Shown one piece after another: positions 1-9,093 of a stretch of 64,000 bases of DNA. Each line of letters opens with the position of its first letter. The stretch's first letter is position 1. This DNA comes from Octadecabacter sp. SW4 (GTDB taxonomy: Bacteria; Pseudomonadota; Alphaproteobacteria; Rhodobacterales; Rhodobacteraceae), in assembly GCF_008065155.1 (NCBI RefSeq), contig NZ_CP042819.1:682001-746000 (forward strand), read 5' to 3'. The notes under the pieces are model-generated. The model was not told where the DNA came from and searched no databases. It was given only the letters and a program-made list of their open reading frames with translations. Both the position numbers and the translations under genes were made by a program.

Positions 1-43
1 ATGGGTCGAACCTGCGCCACTTCATGCCAACTGAAAAGTGCCT

Positions 44-57
44 ATGACCCAGATCAA
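44..57 (+). promoter_or_regulatory. FNR/FnrL-type binding box upstream of the universal stress gene
   Basis: ATGACCCAGATCAA matches the FNR-family consensus TTGAY-N4-RTCAA except at its first base. A plausible -10 element, TAGACT, lies at 80-85, which puts transcription start near 92 and the box centre near -41.5, the class II activator position. Universal stress genes are common FnrL targets in Rhodobacterales. The box is seen in the sequence; the regulation is inferred. Confidence 0.6.
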
Positions 58-109
58 TCCCAATCCCTGATTTTGTCGCTAGACTGGTGCCAATCAAAGG
101 AGGATTCCC

Positions 110-517
110 ATGTATCGCAACGTCCTTGTTCCAATCGCTTATGACTCCGATCACGACCCCAAGGCCGCGATCGAGATTGCCAAAGTCCTGACCGCAAGTG
201 ATGGCAAAATCACCCTGCTGCATGTCATGGACGAGGTGCCCGCATATGCCATGTCCTACATGCCAGCCGGTTTTCGTGACGAAACCCGCGTGGCCCTGTC
301 GCGTGATCTGGCCGAAAAAGCCGCCCAGTTGAAAAATGCCACGGGCCTTGTGATTGAGGGGCATTCGGGGCGCACCATCCTGGAATGGGCCGAAGAACAT
401 GATGTGGATTGCATCGTCATGGCATCGCACCGGCCGGGCATATCGGACTATTTCCTGGGGTCGACGGCGGCGCGTGTCGTGCGTCATGCGCCTTGCGCGG
501 TGCATGTGATGCGCTAG
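110..517 (+). CDS. Universal stress protein, UspA family
   Basis: This is a 135-residue single-domain UspA-fold protein, the usual length for the family. It starts with the typical beta-strand MYRNVLVPIAYDSD and ends with the family signature around SHRPGISDYFLGST and a CAVHVMR strand. The glycine-rich ATP-binding loop is only partly kept, because the first glycine position reads Ser-His-Arg-Pro. Members are cytoplasmic and support survival under starvation, oxygen limitation or other stress, without a defined catalytic reaction. AAAGGAGG sits just upstream of the ATG. An FNR-type box upstream suggests low-oxygen induction. The next gene starts 21 bp downstream and is probably co-transcribed. 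Confidence 0.9.
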   Translation: MYRNVLVPIAYDSDHDPKAAIEIAKVLTASDGKITLLHVMDEVPAYAMSYMPAGFRDETRVALSRDLAEKAAQLKNATGLVIEGHSGRTILEWAEEHDVDCIVMASHRPGISDYFLGSTAARVVRHAPCAVHVMR

Positions 518-538
518 GCTGGCGAAAGGGAGGACGCC

Positions 539-856
539 ATGCTGAAGATTGAAAAAGGGGCTGCGGGCCAAACGGTGCTGACCACGTTCGAGGTGACGCC
601 GGGCACCTGCGAGGATCTGCTCGAGGCGCTGACTGATGCCTACGAGGTGTGCATCTCCAAACAACCCGGCTTTATCGCCGCGGGCCTGCATGTGAATGAT
701 GCCCAGACCCGCATCGCGAACTATTCCAAATGGGAGCGGCGCGAGGATTTTCAGGCGATGCTGCGCACCCCGGAAATGCGCAGGCGCAACCGCGCGATCA
801 GCGAGCTGTGCAAAAGCTTTGAGCCGGTAATGTATGAAGTCGCGGCGGTGTTTTAG
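539..856 (+). CDS. Antibiotic biosynthesis monooxygenase (ABM) domain protein
   Basis: This 105-residue protein has the dimeric ferredoxin-like ABM fold pattern: a strand containing TTFEVTPGTCEDLLEAL, a central CISKQPGFIAAGLHV strand, and the NYSKWERREDFQAML segment typical of the family. ABM proteins include cofactor-free quinone-forming monooxygenases, haem-degrading enzymes and many of unknown activity. No haem-ligand or substrate-specific residue can be assigned here. It follows the stress-protein gene by 21 bp with its own GGGAGG ribosome site, so it probably shares the upstream promoter. Its stop overlaps the convergent zinc-ribbon gene by 4 bp. The family assignment is firm; the substrate is unknown. 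Confidence 0.75.
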   Translation: MLKIEKGAAGQTVLTTFEVTPGTCEDLLEALTDAYEVCISKQPGFIAAGLHVNDAQTRIANYSKWERREDFQAMLRTPEMRRRNRAISELCKSFEPVMYEVAAVF

Positions 857-1203
857 GCCTCTGCCGGTGGCAAATCGCGCTGGCAGAACCGGCAGACAAC
901 GGCGGCCTCTCGGATGGTTTCGGCACAAAACGGGCATTCCTTGGTCGCGGCGGGCAGGGCAGGTGGCGCGACAGGTGCCTGTGGAATGGCCGGTGGCGCG
1001 GGTTGCTGGACGTAATGCACGGTTTGTTGTGGAACAACGTCATCGGTGAAAATCTCGATGAATGCCCAGATTGCCCAGACCGGAAAGAGGAACAGCAACA
1101 ACAGCAAGGCAACAATCCAGTTGCGTTGAAATGTCTTTACCGCCCCGCCCAGCATCGCGATGATGATGGCGATCACGATGATAACGCCCAGTATTTCGCC
1201 CAT
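853..1203 (-). CDS. Small membrane protein with C-terminal zinc ribbon
   Basis: The 116-residue protein has two hydrophobic segments near residues 4-21 and 28-50, a proline-rich linker, and a C-terminal double CxxC zinc ribbon (CPFCAETIREAAVVCRFC). This architecture is common in small bacterial membrane proteins annotated as zinc-ribbon domain proteins, whose role is unknown. The cytoplasmic ribbon may bind a partner protein or nucleic acid, but nothing here shows which. GGGGAAGGG precedes the ATG. The gene is convergent with the ABM gene and overlaps its end by 4 bp. Confidence is high for a real gene and low for any function. Confidence 0.7.
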   Translation of the reverse strand: MGEILGVIIVIAIIIAMLGGAVKTFQRNWIVALLLLLFLFPVWAIWAFIEIFTDDVVPQQTVHYVQQPAPPAIPQAPVAPPALPAATKECPFCAETIREAAVVCRFCQRDLPPAEA

Positions 1204-1293
1204 GAAACCCTTCCCCTTGTGGGGTGATCATGGGGGGAAATGCCATACGGATCAATGCGTGATCCATGTTTTTTGCCCAGGAAGAGTGCTGTT

Positions 1294-1722
1294 TTACGAC
1301 GTGGTCGGGCTGTCGGACGGGCAAGCCCGGAATGCGCGCACGGCGGGCGCGGCATCGGTCAGGAGCATCGGGATCGTCGTGGCACCGCTGACGGCCACAG
1401 CGCCTGCGTTATATTCCAGCCCGTCCAGCACATTGCCAAAGCCGCTGTCACGCACCGTCAGCGTGGCACCGTCCGTCACATGCCGGTCGGTGCCAATGGC
1501 CAAAGGGCGGGGGCCGATGAACTCCATGCCAAAGACAGGTGCATCCGCCCAGGTGCCGTTTTTCAGCGTGATCGCAAGGGCGTATTCCGGCAGGTTTACA
1601 TCATAGGTGATCACGATCTCGGCGGTGTCGGTGTCGTGGGCGAGCGTGCAAATGGGATCGGGTGAAAACTCCCACGCGAGGGCGGGGACGGGGGCGAGGG
1701 CAAGGATCACGGCGAAGCGCAT
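1294..1722 (-). CDS. Hypothetical exported protein
   Basis: The 142-residue product starts with a short signal peptide (MRFAVILALAPVPALA, likely cut after ALA). The mature part is predicted to be all-beta and contains only two cysteines (in the PICTL and FRACPS segments), which could form one disulfide. I do not recognise a family. No good Shine-Dalgarno sequence precedes the ATG. It lies downstream of a nested palindromic repeat and the uvrB end, in the same orientation. The GC-rich codon use matches its neighbours, so it looks native and is probably a small periplasmic protein of unknown role. Confidence 0.55.
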   Translation of the reverse strand: MRFAVILALAPVPALAWEFSPDPICTLAHDTDTAEIVITYDVNLPEYALAITLKNGTWADAPVFGMEFIGPRPLAIGTDRHVTDGATLTVRDSGFGNVLDGLEYNAGAVAVSGATTIPMLLTDAAPAVRAFRACPSDSPTTS

Positions 1723-1753
1723 GAAGGGAAGATAGCGCAGTTTACAGCGGCGG

Positions 1754-1803
1754 GTAGGGCGGGATTTATCCCGCCGAGTGTGGCGGGTTAAATCCCGCCC
1801 TAC
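1754..1803. repeat. REP-like nested palindromic repeat
   Basis: Two 22-base arms (GTAGGGCGGGATTTATCCCG... and its near-complement) flank a 6-base loop, with 21 of 22 positions able to pair. Each arm is itself palindromic (GGCGGGAT...ATCCCGCC), so the element has four-fold symmetry like bacterial REP/BIME units. It sits between two minus-strand genes and has no coding content. Confidence 0.75.
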
Positions 1804-1848
1804 GGGCTGACGGCGCAGTAGTGGTAGCGGATCGGAGTATGCACTCAG

Positions 1849-2058
1849 TTACTTTTTCGATCTGGCCCACAAAATCATCATGGCGATCACAGCATAATAG
1901 GGAGTTACGCTAAGAACTGTCAGTAAGGAAACGTCCGGCCATGCGTTTCCAACTACAATAACTAGCGGTGCGGCGAGAGCAGCTAACGTAATGAGATTGC
2001 CTATCAAGTTGGCTGCTTTTCTCAATCTACCGCTTCCCCCCATACCGCGATTTACCAC
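1849..2058 (-). CDS. Small two-helix membrane protein, hypothetical
   Basis: This 69-residue reading frame encodes two clear hydrophobic helices (about residues 17-40 and 45-64) and a basic C-terminal end, RSKK. Its start lies inside the last codons of uvrB in another frame (32 bp overlap), consistent with translational coupling; a later ATG at codon 6 is also possible. I recognise no family. The base composition is a little lower in GC than uvrB. The hydrophobic pattern argues for a real protein, but a shadow reading frame cannot be excluded. Confidence 0.4.
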   Translation of the reverse strand: MVNRGMGGSGRLRKAANLIGNLITLAALAAPLVIVVGNAWPDVSLLTVLSVTPYYAVIAMMILWARSKK

Positions 2059-4228
2059 CCCGTTGCCCCGGCCGCCCTGCCGTGCTGCGTCCGCTCATCT
2101 TGGTTGCCTCGTCCACCGCCCGATCAACCGCCTGTTGTCGCGCCAGCGGATCGTCGGCAATCGTCAGTTCCACGGTCTCAAGCCGCTTTACCTCGTCGCG
2201 CAGCCTTGCCGCTTCCTCGAACTCCAGGTTTTCGGCGGCCTTGCGCATGTCCGTGCGCAGCCCGTCCAGAACGGCTTGCAGGTTCGCACCGGCCAGCGGT
2301 TTGTCGACCTTGGCGGTGACGCGGTTCATGTCCACATCGCCCTTGTAGAGGCCCGCCAGAATATCCTCGACGTTCTTTTTCACGGTGGCGGGCGTGATGC
2401 CGTGTTCCTCGTTATAGGCGATCTGTTTGGCGCGGCGGCGGTCGGTTTCGCCCAAGGCGCGCTCCATACTGCCGGTCACCCGATCAGCATACATGATCAC
2501 GCGGCCATCGGCGTTGCGCGCGGCGCGGCCAATCGTCTGGATCAGCGAAGTTTCCGAGCGCAGGAACCCTTCCTTGTCGGCATCCAGAATGGCGACAAGT
2601 CCACATTCGGGGATGTCCAGACCCTCGCGCAGCAGGTTGATCCCGATCAGCACATCGAACGCCCCAAGGCGCAGATCGCGCAGGATTTCGATCCGCTCGA
2701 TCGTGTCAATATCCGAGTGCATGTAGCGCACCTTGATACCATTTTCGTGCAGGTATTCGGTCAGGTCTTCGGCCATGCGTTTGGTCAGGGTCGTCACAAG
2801 CGTGCGATAGCCCGCCGCCGTCACCCGCCGGATTTCATCCATGACATCATCGACTTGCGTATCCACGGGGCGGATTTCCACCGGCGGGTCAAGCAGGCCC
2901 GTCGGGCGGATCACCTGCTCGGCGAATACACCGCCCGATTGCCCCAGCTCCCATTTCGAGGGGGTGGCGGACACAAAGACCGATTGTGGGCGCATGGCGT
3001 CCCATTCCTCGAACTTCAACGGGCGGTTGTCCATGCAGGACGGCAGGCGAAAACCGTGTTCGGCCAGCGTCATCTTGCGGCGGAAGTCGCCCTTGTACAT
3101 CCCGCCGATCTGGGGCACCGACACGTGGCTTTCATCGGCAAAGACAATCGCGTTGTCGGGGATGAATTCGAACAGTGTGGGCGGGGGTTCACCGGGCGCG
3201 CGCCCGGTCAGATAGCGCGAATAGTTTTCGATGCCGTTGCACACGCCTGTCGCTTCTAGCATTTCCAGATCGAAATTCGTGCGCTGTTCAAGGCGTTGCG
3301 CCTCAAGCAGTTTTCCCTCGGCGACCAGTTGATCCAGCCGGACGCGCAATTCCTTTTTGATCTGGATAATCGCCTGCTGCATCGTCGGTTTTGGCGTGAC
3401 GTAGTGCGAATTGGCGTAGATGCGGACCTTTTCGAATGTATCCGTCTTTTCACCCGTAAGTGGGTCAAATTCCGTGATCCCCTCAAGCTCCTCGCCAAAG
3501 AACGACAGTTTCCATGCGCGATCATCAAGGTGAGCGGGCCAGATTTCAAGGCTGTCGCCGCGCACACGAAATGTGCCGCGCTGGAACGCCGCATCGTTGC
3601 GTTTATAGGCCTGTGCGATCAGATCGGCCATGATTTGCCGCTGGTCGTAATCCTGCCCCGCATGCAAGTCCTGTGTCATCGCGCCGTAGGTTTCCACCGA
3701 CCCTATCCCGTAGATGCACGACACCGAGGCGATGATGATCACATCATCCCGTTCCAACAGCGCCCGGGTGGCCGAGTGGCGCATCCGGTCGATCTGCTCG
3801 TTGATCTGGCTTTCTTTTTCGATGTAGGTGTCGGACCGCGCGACATAGGCTTCGGGCTGGTAGTAGTCATAAAAGCTGACGAAATATTCCACGGCGTTGT
3901 CGGGAAAGAAGCCCTTGAATTCACCATAAAGCTGTGCCGCCAGCGTCTTGTTGGGGGCCAGAATGATGGCGGGGCGTTGTGTTGCCTCGATCACCTTGGC
4001 CATCGTGAATGTCTTGCCCGTGCCGGTCGCGCCCAGCAGCACCTGATTGCGCTCGCCGTCATTGATTGCCGCGGTCAGTTCGGCAATCGCGGTCGGCTGA
4101 TCTCCGGCCGGTTCGAATTCGGTGTGCAGCACAAGGCGTTGGCCGCCCTCCAGCTTGTCCCGGTCGCGCACGTCGGGCGCGGGGTTGGACAGCACGGGGA
4201 TGGTTTCATCGGAATGGGCAAATGGCAT
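2027..4228 (-). CDS. uvrB: Excinuclease ABC subunit B (UvrB)
   Basis: UvrB is the damage-verifying helicase-like subunit of UvrABC nucleotide-excision repair: it is loaded by UvrA, opens the lesion site and recruits UvrC. The 733-residue product has the P-loop GATGTGKT, the YYQPEAYV beta-hairpin region that clamps DNA, helicase motifs with [18 protein letters not shown] and QTIGRAARN, and the C-terminal UVR motif ([17 protein letters not shown]) that binds UvrC. Start 4228 was chosen because AGGAAAA lies correctly before it and family members begin this way; an in-frame extension to 4282 lacks such support. No alphaproteobacterial LexA box (GTTC-N7-GTTC) was found upstream. Confidence 0.97.
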   Translation of the reverse strand: MPFAHSDETIPVLSNPAPDVRDRDKLEGGQRLVLHTEFEPAGDQPTAIAELTAAINDGERNQVLLGATGTGKTFTMAKVIEATQRPAIILAPNKTLAAQLYGEFKGFFPDNAVEYFVSFYDYYQPEAYVARSDTYIEKESQINEQIDRMRHSATRALLERDDVIIIASVSCIYGIGSVETYGAMTQDLHAGQDYDQRQIMADLIAQAYKRNDAAFQRGTFRVRGDSLEIWPAHLDDRAWKLSFFGEELEGITEFDPLTGEKTDTFEKVRIYANSHYVTPKPTMQQAIIQIKKELRVRLDQLVAEGKLLEAQRLEQRTNFDLEMLEATGVCNGIENYSRYLTGRAPGEPPPTLFEFIPDNAIVFADESHVSVPQIGGMYKGDFRRKMTLAEHGFRLPSCMDNRPLKFEEWDAMRPQSVFVSATPSKWELGQSGGVFAEQVIRPTGLLDPPVEIRPVDTQVDDVMDEIRRVTAAGYRTLVTTLTKRMAEDLTEYLHENGIKVRYMHSDIDTIERIEILRDLRLGAFDVLIGINLLREGLDIPECGLVAILDADKEGFLRSETSLIQTIGRAARNADGRVIMYADRVTGSMERALGETDRRRAKQIAYNEEHGITPATVKKNVEDILAGLYKGDVDMNRVTAKVDKPLAGANLQAVLDGLRTDMRKAAENLEFEEAARLRDEVKRLETVELTIADDPLARQQAVDRAVDEATKMSGRSTAGRPGQRGGKSRYGGKR

Positions 4229-4349
4229 TGGTGTTTTCCTGTGGCGGCTCGCTATAATTGGTCCCTTTTTGTTCCGGTTCAACCCCGCGACTGGCCCGCG
4301 GTCACCTTCGTTTGTTACACTGCTGACATCACGCTGTCAGGAGGACGGG

Positions 4350-5540
4350 ATGAAACGAGGATTAATCGGGGTGTTTCTTGCGCTGATTGCGACCAGCGCG
4401 ATTGCCGATGCACATTTGCCCCGCCCGGTCGCGCAGAAAGCCGGGCAGATGGGTATCACTGTCACCGGGCCGCTCGAAGTCGTCTTTGACTGGAGCGAAG
4501 ATCGCTGCGAGCGCTACAATATCCCCGACCTGCCCGCGCGGGCGTTTCGCGATGACGCTGGGCAGGTCAACCTGTTGATCAGCCACACCACGACCTACCG
4601 GATGACGGGTGCGGATTTTGACGCACTTGCGGTGGATTGCGCGCCGGTCATGACCAGCCGCTACGACAGTGACCCTGCCAATTTCGCGCAGAACGAATGG
4701 CTCGCGGCGGTGTATGCCGTTGACGGCGGGCAGGTCTTTGGCCTTGTCCACAACGAACATCAGGGCAACACACTTGTGTCAGCCGCATGCCCCTCGGCGG
4801 ATTATTTCAAGTGCTGGTATAACACCATCACGGCCGCACAATCGGTGGACGGCGGCGCCGAGTTTGCGCCCGTGCAGCCCACCCATCGCGTGGCGGGAAT
4901 AGAAAAACCATATGTGCCAGACGCGGGCGTCTTTGGCGCGTTCAGCCCGTCCAATATCATCGCGCGTGACGGATATTACTATGCGTTCTTCAAATTGCAG
5001 ACCTATCCGCTGGGGTTTCAGCATGTCTGCCTGATGCGCACCGATGATCTGGGTGATCCCACGGCGTGGCGGTTTTGGGACCGGCTGGGATTTGACGGCG
5101 TCTTTGTCGATCCCTACCGATCAGATGATGCGCGCGCCCTGAGTACGTCCGTTTGCCCCGCCGTAGCAATTGATCAGATCGCTGAGATGTACGAGGGCGT
5201 CAGCTGGAACACCGCGCTGCAAAAATATGTGCTGATCGGCACCAGCAGCGACCCGGCGAACGATCCGAATATCTTTGGGTTCTATGCCGCCTTTTCCGAC
5301 GATCTGGTCACATGGACTCGCCGCATGCCGGTGATCGAGGCGCGCTTGCCGTGGCGCACCGACGATCCAAATGTGCCGGTCTATCTTTATCCAACGTTAA
5401 TTGATCACGACAGCCCGTCGCGCAATTTCGAAACGACGGGGGCTACGGCCTATCTTTATTTTACCCGTCTCAATAACGGGCAAGCGGGGCTTGATCGTGA
5501 TCTGGTGCGCTTTCCCGTTGCGTTTCTCGCGGCCGATTAG
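4350..5540 (+). CDS. Secreted protein, probable beta-propeller of glycoside-hydrolase type
   Basis: The 396-residue protein has a signal peptide ([21 protein letters not shown]) and a tryptophan- and aromatic-rich mature region with repeated motifs such as [36 protein letters not shown] and [13 protein letters not shown]. This layout resembles five-bladed beta-propellers of the GH43/GH32-like superfamily. I cannot identify the catalytic acids with confidence, so it could be a hydrolase, a lyase or a non-catalytic binding protein. A strong CAGGAGG site directs translation from the ATG at 4350. It diverges from uvrB and precedes the complex I accessory gene. Periplasmic or extracellular location is well supported; the activity is not. 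Confidence 0.6.
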   Translation: MKRGLIGVFLALIATSAIADAHLPRPVAQKAGQMGITVTGPLEVVFDWSEDRCERYNIPDLPARAFRDDAGQVNLLISHTTTYRMTGADFDALAVDCAPVMTSRYDSDPANFAQNEWLAAVYAVDGGQVFGLVHNEHQGNTLVSAACPSADYFKCWYNTITAAQSVDGGAEFAPVQPTHRVAGIEKPYVPDAGVFGAFSPSNIIARDGYYYAFFKLQTYPLGFQHVCLMRTDDLGDPTAWRFWDRLGFDGVFVDPYRSDDARALSTSVCPAVAIDQIAEMYEGVSWNTALQKYVLIGTSSDPANDPNIFGFYAAFSDDLVTWTRRMPVIEARLPWRTDDPNVPVYLYPTLIDHDSPSRNFETTGATAYLYFTRLNNGQAGLDRDLVRFPVAFLAAD

Positions 5541-5605
5541 GACGCCTTGCGCCACGGCGCGATTTGCCGGATAACAGCGCCACGTCAACACCAGCGGGGC
5601 CGATC

Positions 5606-5917
5606 ATGCGCGCACGAATCTACAAGCCAGCCAAAACAGCGATGTCGTCGGGCACCGCAAAAACCCATGCCTGGGTTCTGGAATTCGCGCCTGCCTCGGC
5701 CCGCGCGGTTGATCCGTTGATGGGCTGGACATCCTCGAGCGATACCCAGGCCCAGGTGCACATGTCATTTGAAACCAAAGAGGCGGCGCTGGAATACGCC
5801 GCCGAAAACGGTATCGACGCCACCGTGCAAGAACCCAAGACCCGCAAGGCCAATATCCGCGCGGGCGGCTACGGCGAGAATTTCGCGACAAACCGGCGCG
5901 GTGCATGGACCCACTAA
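5606..5917 (+). CDS. NADH dehydrogenase accessory subunit, NDUFS4-like (ETC complex I family)
   Basis: This 103-residue protein matches the ETC complex I subunit conserved-region family (mitochondrial NDUFS4/AQDQ homologues, found in alphaproteobacteria). Recognisable parts are the start [15 protein letters not shown], the W-V-L-E-F strand, [11 protein letters not shown] with its conserved Gly-Trp, and the terminal [17 protein letters not shown]4 binds at the junction of the N and Q modules of complex I in the cytoplasm-facing arm and stabilises assembly. The gene is not next to a nuo operon, which is usual for this subunit. The ATG at 5606 gives the family's normal N-terminus. Confidence is high. 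Confidence 0.88.
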   Translation: MRARIYKPAKTAMSSGTAKTHAWVLEFAPASARAVDPLMGWTSSSDTQAQVHMSFETKEAALEYAAENGIDATVQEPKTRKANIRAGGYGENFATNRRGAWTH

Positions 5918-5962
5918 GGGTCTTGCTGCAACGCTGTGGTCCCGCCATAAGATGCGCCATGC

Positions 5963-6039
5963 GCTCCCTTAGCTCAGCTGGATAGAGCAGCCGACTTCTA
6001 ATCGGCAGGTCGAGGGTTCGAATCCTTCAGGGAGCGCCA
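5963..6039 (+). tRNA. tRNA-Arg (anticodon TCT)
   Basis: A full 77-base cloverleaf with encoded CCA. The acceptor arm GCTCCCT pairs with AGGGAGC. The D arm is GCTC...GAGC, the anticodon stem GCCGA/TCGGC encloses loop CTTCTAA with anticodon TCT at 5997-5999, and the T arm GAGGG/CCTTC carries TTCGAAT. It reads AGA codons, which are rare in this GC-rich genome. Confidence 0.97.
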
Positions 6040-6253
6040 TATTTCCTTGCCCTACCGCTTCGCTACTTGAGGGCGACTTTTGGCGCGGGTTCGAAGATAC
6101 TCCTCTCACGCGCGCCATTTCTGGCCCTGTTGGTGACGTAAGACAGTCTCTGGTCGCCGACCCGTCGGGCGGGTCGCCGATCAGACCGGCGCCTGCGGCT
6201 TAAGGCCGGTCTGGGTGAGGCCTGGGCATGTGGCCAGCCCCGGCACCCAACCC
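6040..6253. other. Intergenic stretch with two GC-rich hairpins
   Basis: No gene is supported here. Two inverted repeats are visible: CGACCCG/CGGGTCG (6158-6176) and a perfect nine-base pair CAGACCGGC/GCCGGTCTG (6182-6213). They lie just past the stop of the minus-strand SnoaL-like gene and downstream of the tRNA, so they may end transcription from either side, although neither has a convincing T-tract. Confidence 0.4.
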
Positions 6254-7258
6254 TCAGGTCTGAAACCCGCCATCCATCCGGTCCAGAACGTCCAGCCCAA
6301 GCGTGTTGAGATAGTGCAGGATGTCGATGAAGATCCAGTTTTCGGCCAGTTTGTCGCCGTCGCGGCGGTAGATGTCGATCACCCGAAACTCGCCCGCTTT
6401 GCCGCTGGCGGGCATCCCCATGAACCCGCCCGTTGCGACGGCTGTGAAATTGGGCCAGCCGAAAAAGCCGCCAAAATGCCCCTCGGCCATGCGGCACATG
6501 TGGCGGGTCTTCGTGCGTTCGCTGAACCCTGCGCGAAACGGGCCGGAATGCTGTGTGGCATAGCGGTCGATCGTGTAGGTGGCACCAACCCCCGCCGGTC
6601 CCCACCAGATCATATCGTCGTGCCATGTGCGGGCCAGTTCCTGTTCCAGCGGAAGACCAAGGTTCCAAGTTCCCAGATCGCTGATCATGGCGTTGATCGT
6701 TGCCAGCGTTGCAGCGCCCTGCGCCGGATCACAGGCATCATAAAGCAACCCATCATGGCCAATCGGCCCGGGCTGCACCAGATGTGCGGCGGTTTGCGGC
6801 GGAAACGGATTTTGCCCCGCCTGGATCATCAAATGCGGGATATCGCAAAACTGTGCTGTCTCGACGATTCTGCCATCCGCGATCTTGTGAAATTCGCAAT
6901 AGCGCAGGAACGTCATCTTGCGGGTCGGCGGGATGCCCAGCCACGGCGCATCGAACAGGCCCACCAAATGGCCCATCGATACGACCCAGGTGCTGGTCTC
7001 GCCGTCGATTTCATTGAGTCCGGCAAAGAAAATATCCTCGCGCCGTTGCAACCGCGTCAGCGCTGTCAGCAGCGGTGCCCAAAAGAGGCGTGCCACATCA
7101 GCGGCGCCCGTCAGCAGGTTGAACGGGTGCATCCCGCGCCAGATATAATCGCGGCTGGTCGTCTGGGCCAGCACATCGGCGATCGTCCCGGGCGTGGCCG
7201 TCGCCAATACGCGATGGTAATCGCGCACGATCTGTTTGGCGGCTTGAAAGTCAGTCAT
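6254..7258 (-). CDS. Tandem SnoaL-like (NTF2-fold) protein
   Basis: The 334-residue protein contains two SnoaL/polyketide-cyclase-like NTF2 folds: residues about 1-130 (with RDYIWRGMHPFN and FLRYCEFHKIADGRIVE) and about 175-330 (with DDMIWWGPAGVG and EFRVIDIYRRDGDKLAENW). NTF2-fold cups act as small isomerases, hydrolases or ligand-binding proteins; the two-domain type is often annotated as a nuclear-transport-factor-2 family protein, and its substrate is unknown. The ATG at 7258 has GGGGA before it; an upstream in-frame extension is unlikely. It diverges from the polyol operon's HAD gene across about 125 bp, so a shared promoter region and a polyol-related role are possible but unproven. Confidence 0.7.
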   Translation of the reverse strand: MTDFQAAKQIVRDYHRVLATATPGTIADVLAQTTSRDYIWRGMHPFNLLTGAADVARLFWAPLLTALTRLQRREDIFFAGLNEIDGETSTWVVSMGHLVGLFDAPWLGIPPTRKMTFLRYCEFHKIADGRIVETAQFCDIPHLMIQAGQNPFPPQTAAHLVQPGPIGHDGLLYDACDPAQGAATLATINAMISDLGTWNLGLPLEQELARTWHDDMIWWGPAGVGATYTIDRYATQHSGPFRAGFSERTKTRHMCRMAEGHFGGFFGWPNFTAVATGGFMGMPASGKAGEFRVIDIYRRDGDKLAENWIFIDILHYLNTLGLDVLDRMDGGFQT

Positions 7259-7383
7259 TGCGTCCCCGTTTTCGCGTTTGCGAGGACTATCAGTCGCGCT
7301 GCAAACGTATTCAAGCAGCAAATGCCGCCATTGACGAACCGCGCCCTGACCCTAATCTGCACCGACTTTGAACAGGAGTGCGC

Positions 7384-8064
7384 GTGCCCGATTCCATCGA
7401 CCTTGTGATCTTTGACTGTGACGGTGTTCTGGTCGATAGCGAAGCCATCAGCGCCCGCGTCCTGATTGCAGCGCTCGCGGAATTGGGCGTGGTCGTGGAC
7501 CTTGCGCATTTCTCGAGCCATTTTGTGGGGCGCAGTTTTCCCACGGTGGCGAAAACCATCCGCGAGGCGTTTTCCGTCACCCTTCCCGACGATTTCGAAG
7601 CCCAGTATCGCGCGCGGTTGCTGGATGTCTTTGGCGAAGAATTAACAACAACGCAGGGCATTCGCGATATATTGGACGCGGTCAAACGTCCGATCTGCGT
7701 GGCAACCTCAAGCAGCCCGCCGCGTGTGAAATGGTCGCTCGCCTTGACTGGGCTGACGGATTATTTCGGGAGTGCGGTCTTTACGGCCTCCGAGGTCGAG
7801 AATGGCAAACCGGCGCCCGACCTGTTCTTGCATACGGCGCAACAGATGGGCGTCGACCCGGCCCGCTGCCTTGTGATCGAGGACAGTTTGCCGGGCGTGC
7901 ACGCGGGCTTGGCGGCGGGCATGCCGGTGATGCGCTACATCGGCGGAACCCACCTCAGGGGCCGCAAACCTACCGATCTCAAGACCCCGCCCAATGTCAC
8001 AGTCTTTGACAAATGGCAGCAATTCTTTCACATCATGCCCGAACTTCGCAAGAACGAGGACTAG
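7384..8064 (+). CDS. HAD-superfamily sugar-phosphate phosphatase, subfamily IA
   Basis: The 226-residue protein carries all HAD motifs: motif I DCDGVLVDSE with the nucleophile and acid aspartates, motif II Ser in ATSSS, motif III Lys in ENGKPAPD, and motif IV VIEDS. The alpha-helical cap between motifs I and II is typical of beta-phosphoglucomutase or 2-deoxyglucose-6-phosphatase-like enzymes that hydrolyse small sugar or polyol phosphates. GTG at 7384 is preferred because AGGAG (7374-7378) is ideally spaced from it; GTG at 7378 would overlap that site. It is the first gene of the polyol cluster, with the SorC-type regulator 1 bp downstream, so it may remove toxic polyol phosphates. That role is inferred. 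Confidence 0.85.
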   Translation: MPDSIDLVIFDCDGVLVDSEAISARVLIAALAELGVVVDLAHFSSHFVGRSFPTVAKTIREAFSVTLPDDFEAQYRARLLDVFGEELTTTQGIRDILDAVKRPICVATSSSPPRVKWSLALTGLTDYFGSAVFTASEVENGKPAPDLFLHTAQQMGVDPARCLVIEDSLPGVHAGLAAGMPVMRYIGGTHLRGRKPTDLKTPPNVTVFDKWQQFFHIMPELRKNED

Positions 8065-8065
8065 G

Positions 8066-9031
8066 ATGGCCGCGAACGGCAAACCATCGGGCGATGCAGG
8101 ACGGCTGGACGATGCCGCGCGGGCGGGCTGGCTCTATTATGTGGCGGGCAACACCCAGGACGACATCGCGCGCAAGCTGGGCGTGTCACGCCAGTCGGCG
8201 CAGCGGCTTGTATCGCTGGCGGTGTCCGAACGGCTGATCAAGGTCCGGTTGGACCATCCCATCGGGCGCTGCATGGATCTGGCCGAGGCCGTCACCGCGC
8301 GCTACGGCCTCAGGATGTGCGAGATCGTGCCATCGGACCCCGATGCGCCAGAGTTGCTGACGGGCGTGGCGATCGCCGCCGCCGCCGAGATGGAGCGCGT
8401 GCTGAAATCGCCCGAGGAAAAGATCATCGCGCTGGGCACGGGCCGGGCGCTCAAGGCCTGCGTGGAACAATTGCCGCAGATGACCTGCCCGCAACACCGG
8501 ATCGTGTCGCGCCTTGGCAACATGATGTCGGACGGATCGGCCACCCCCTATAACGCGGTCATTCGCATGGCGGATCGCGTGGGTGCGCAACACTATCCGT
8601 TTCCCTTGCCGGTCCTGGCGCGGGACGCGGCGGAACTGGATGTGCTGCATCAGCAGGGGGCGGTCCGAAACACTATCGCGCTTTGTGCCAAGGCCGATTT
8701 GACACTGGTCGGCATCGGTCAGATTGATCTGGGCGCGCCCCTTGTGGTGGACGGGTTCCTGTCCAAAGACGAGCTGCACGAGCTTGAGGCCGCCGGTGCC
8801 GCGGGCGAGATCACAAGCTGGATTTATGACGCCGAAGGGCGGTTGATTGATTGCGACTACAACGCCCGCGTTGCATCGGCCCCACTGCCCAAGGCCGCCG
8901 AGAACCTGGTGATTGCCGTTGCTGTCGGGCAGGCCAAATTGCGCGCCCTGACGGCGGCCTTGCGGGGTGGCTTGATCAACGGTTTGATCACCAACGAAGC
9001 GATGGCGCAGGAATTGCTGCGCCGCAGCTAA
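8066..9031 (+). CDS. SorC/DeoR-type sugar-binding transcriptional regulator of the polyol operon
   Basis: This 321-residue regulator has an N-terminal helix-turn-helix (residues about 20-60, with YYVAGNTQDDIARKLGVSRQ) followed by a SorC sugar-binding domain (GTGRALKACV, RLGNMMSDGS, LVGIGQ, GLINGLITNEAMA). Family members bind a sugar phosphate or polyol in an isomerase-like pocket and control the adjacent catabolic operon. The gene lies between the HAD phosphatase (1 bp gap) and the smo transporter (141 bp gap), as in other Rhodobacterales polyol loci. Its likely operator is the inverted repeat at 9121-9143. It is probably activator or repressor of smoEFGKS-mtlK; the effector is unknown. Confidence 0.88.
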   Translation: MAANGKPSGDAGRLDDAARAGWLYYVAGNTQDDIARKLGVSRQSAQRLVSLAVSERLIKVRLDHPIGRCMDLAEAVTARYGLRMCEIVPSDPDAPELLTGVAIAAAAEMERVLKSPEEKIIALGTGRALKACVEQLPQMTCPQHRIVSRLGNMMSDGSATPYNAVIRMADRVGAQHYPFPLPVLARDAAELDVLHQQGAVRNTIALCAKADLTLVGIGQIDLGAPLVVDGFLSKDELHELEAAGAAGEITSWIYDAEGRLIDCDYNARVASAPLPKAAENLVIAVAVGQAKLRALTAALRGGLINGLITNEAMAQELLRRS

Positions 9032-9093
9032 GAGATTTTCCCAAGTCCCGGCAAGCCTTTATCTGTTTTTTGCAGGTGTTTTTGTGTTGTCCA

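Noticed and set aside
4229..4349. Possible LexA box between uvrB and the secreted-protein gene
   Set aside because: Two GTTC motifs occur near 4271 and 4277, but they are only 6 bases apart, not the 11 required by GTTC-N7-GTTC.
1991..4489. Long plus-strand open frames opposite uvrB (about 420 and 400 codons)
   Set aside because: They are antisense to a confidently assigned gene, have no recognisable domain and no ribosome site, and reflect GC-rich codon bias.
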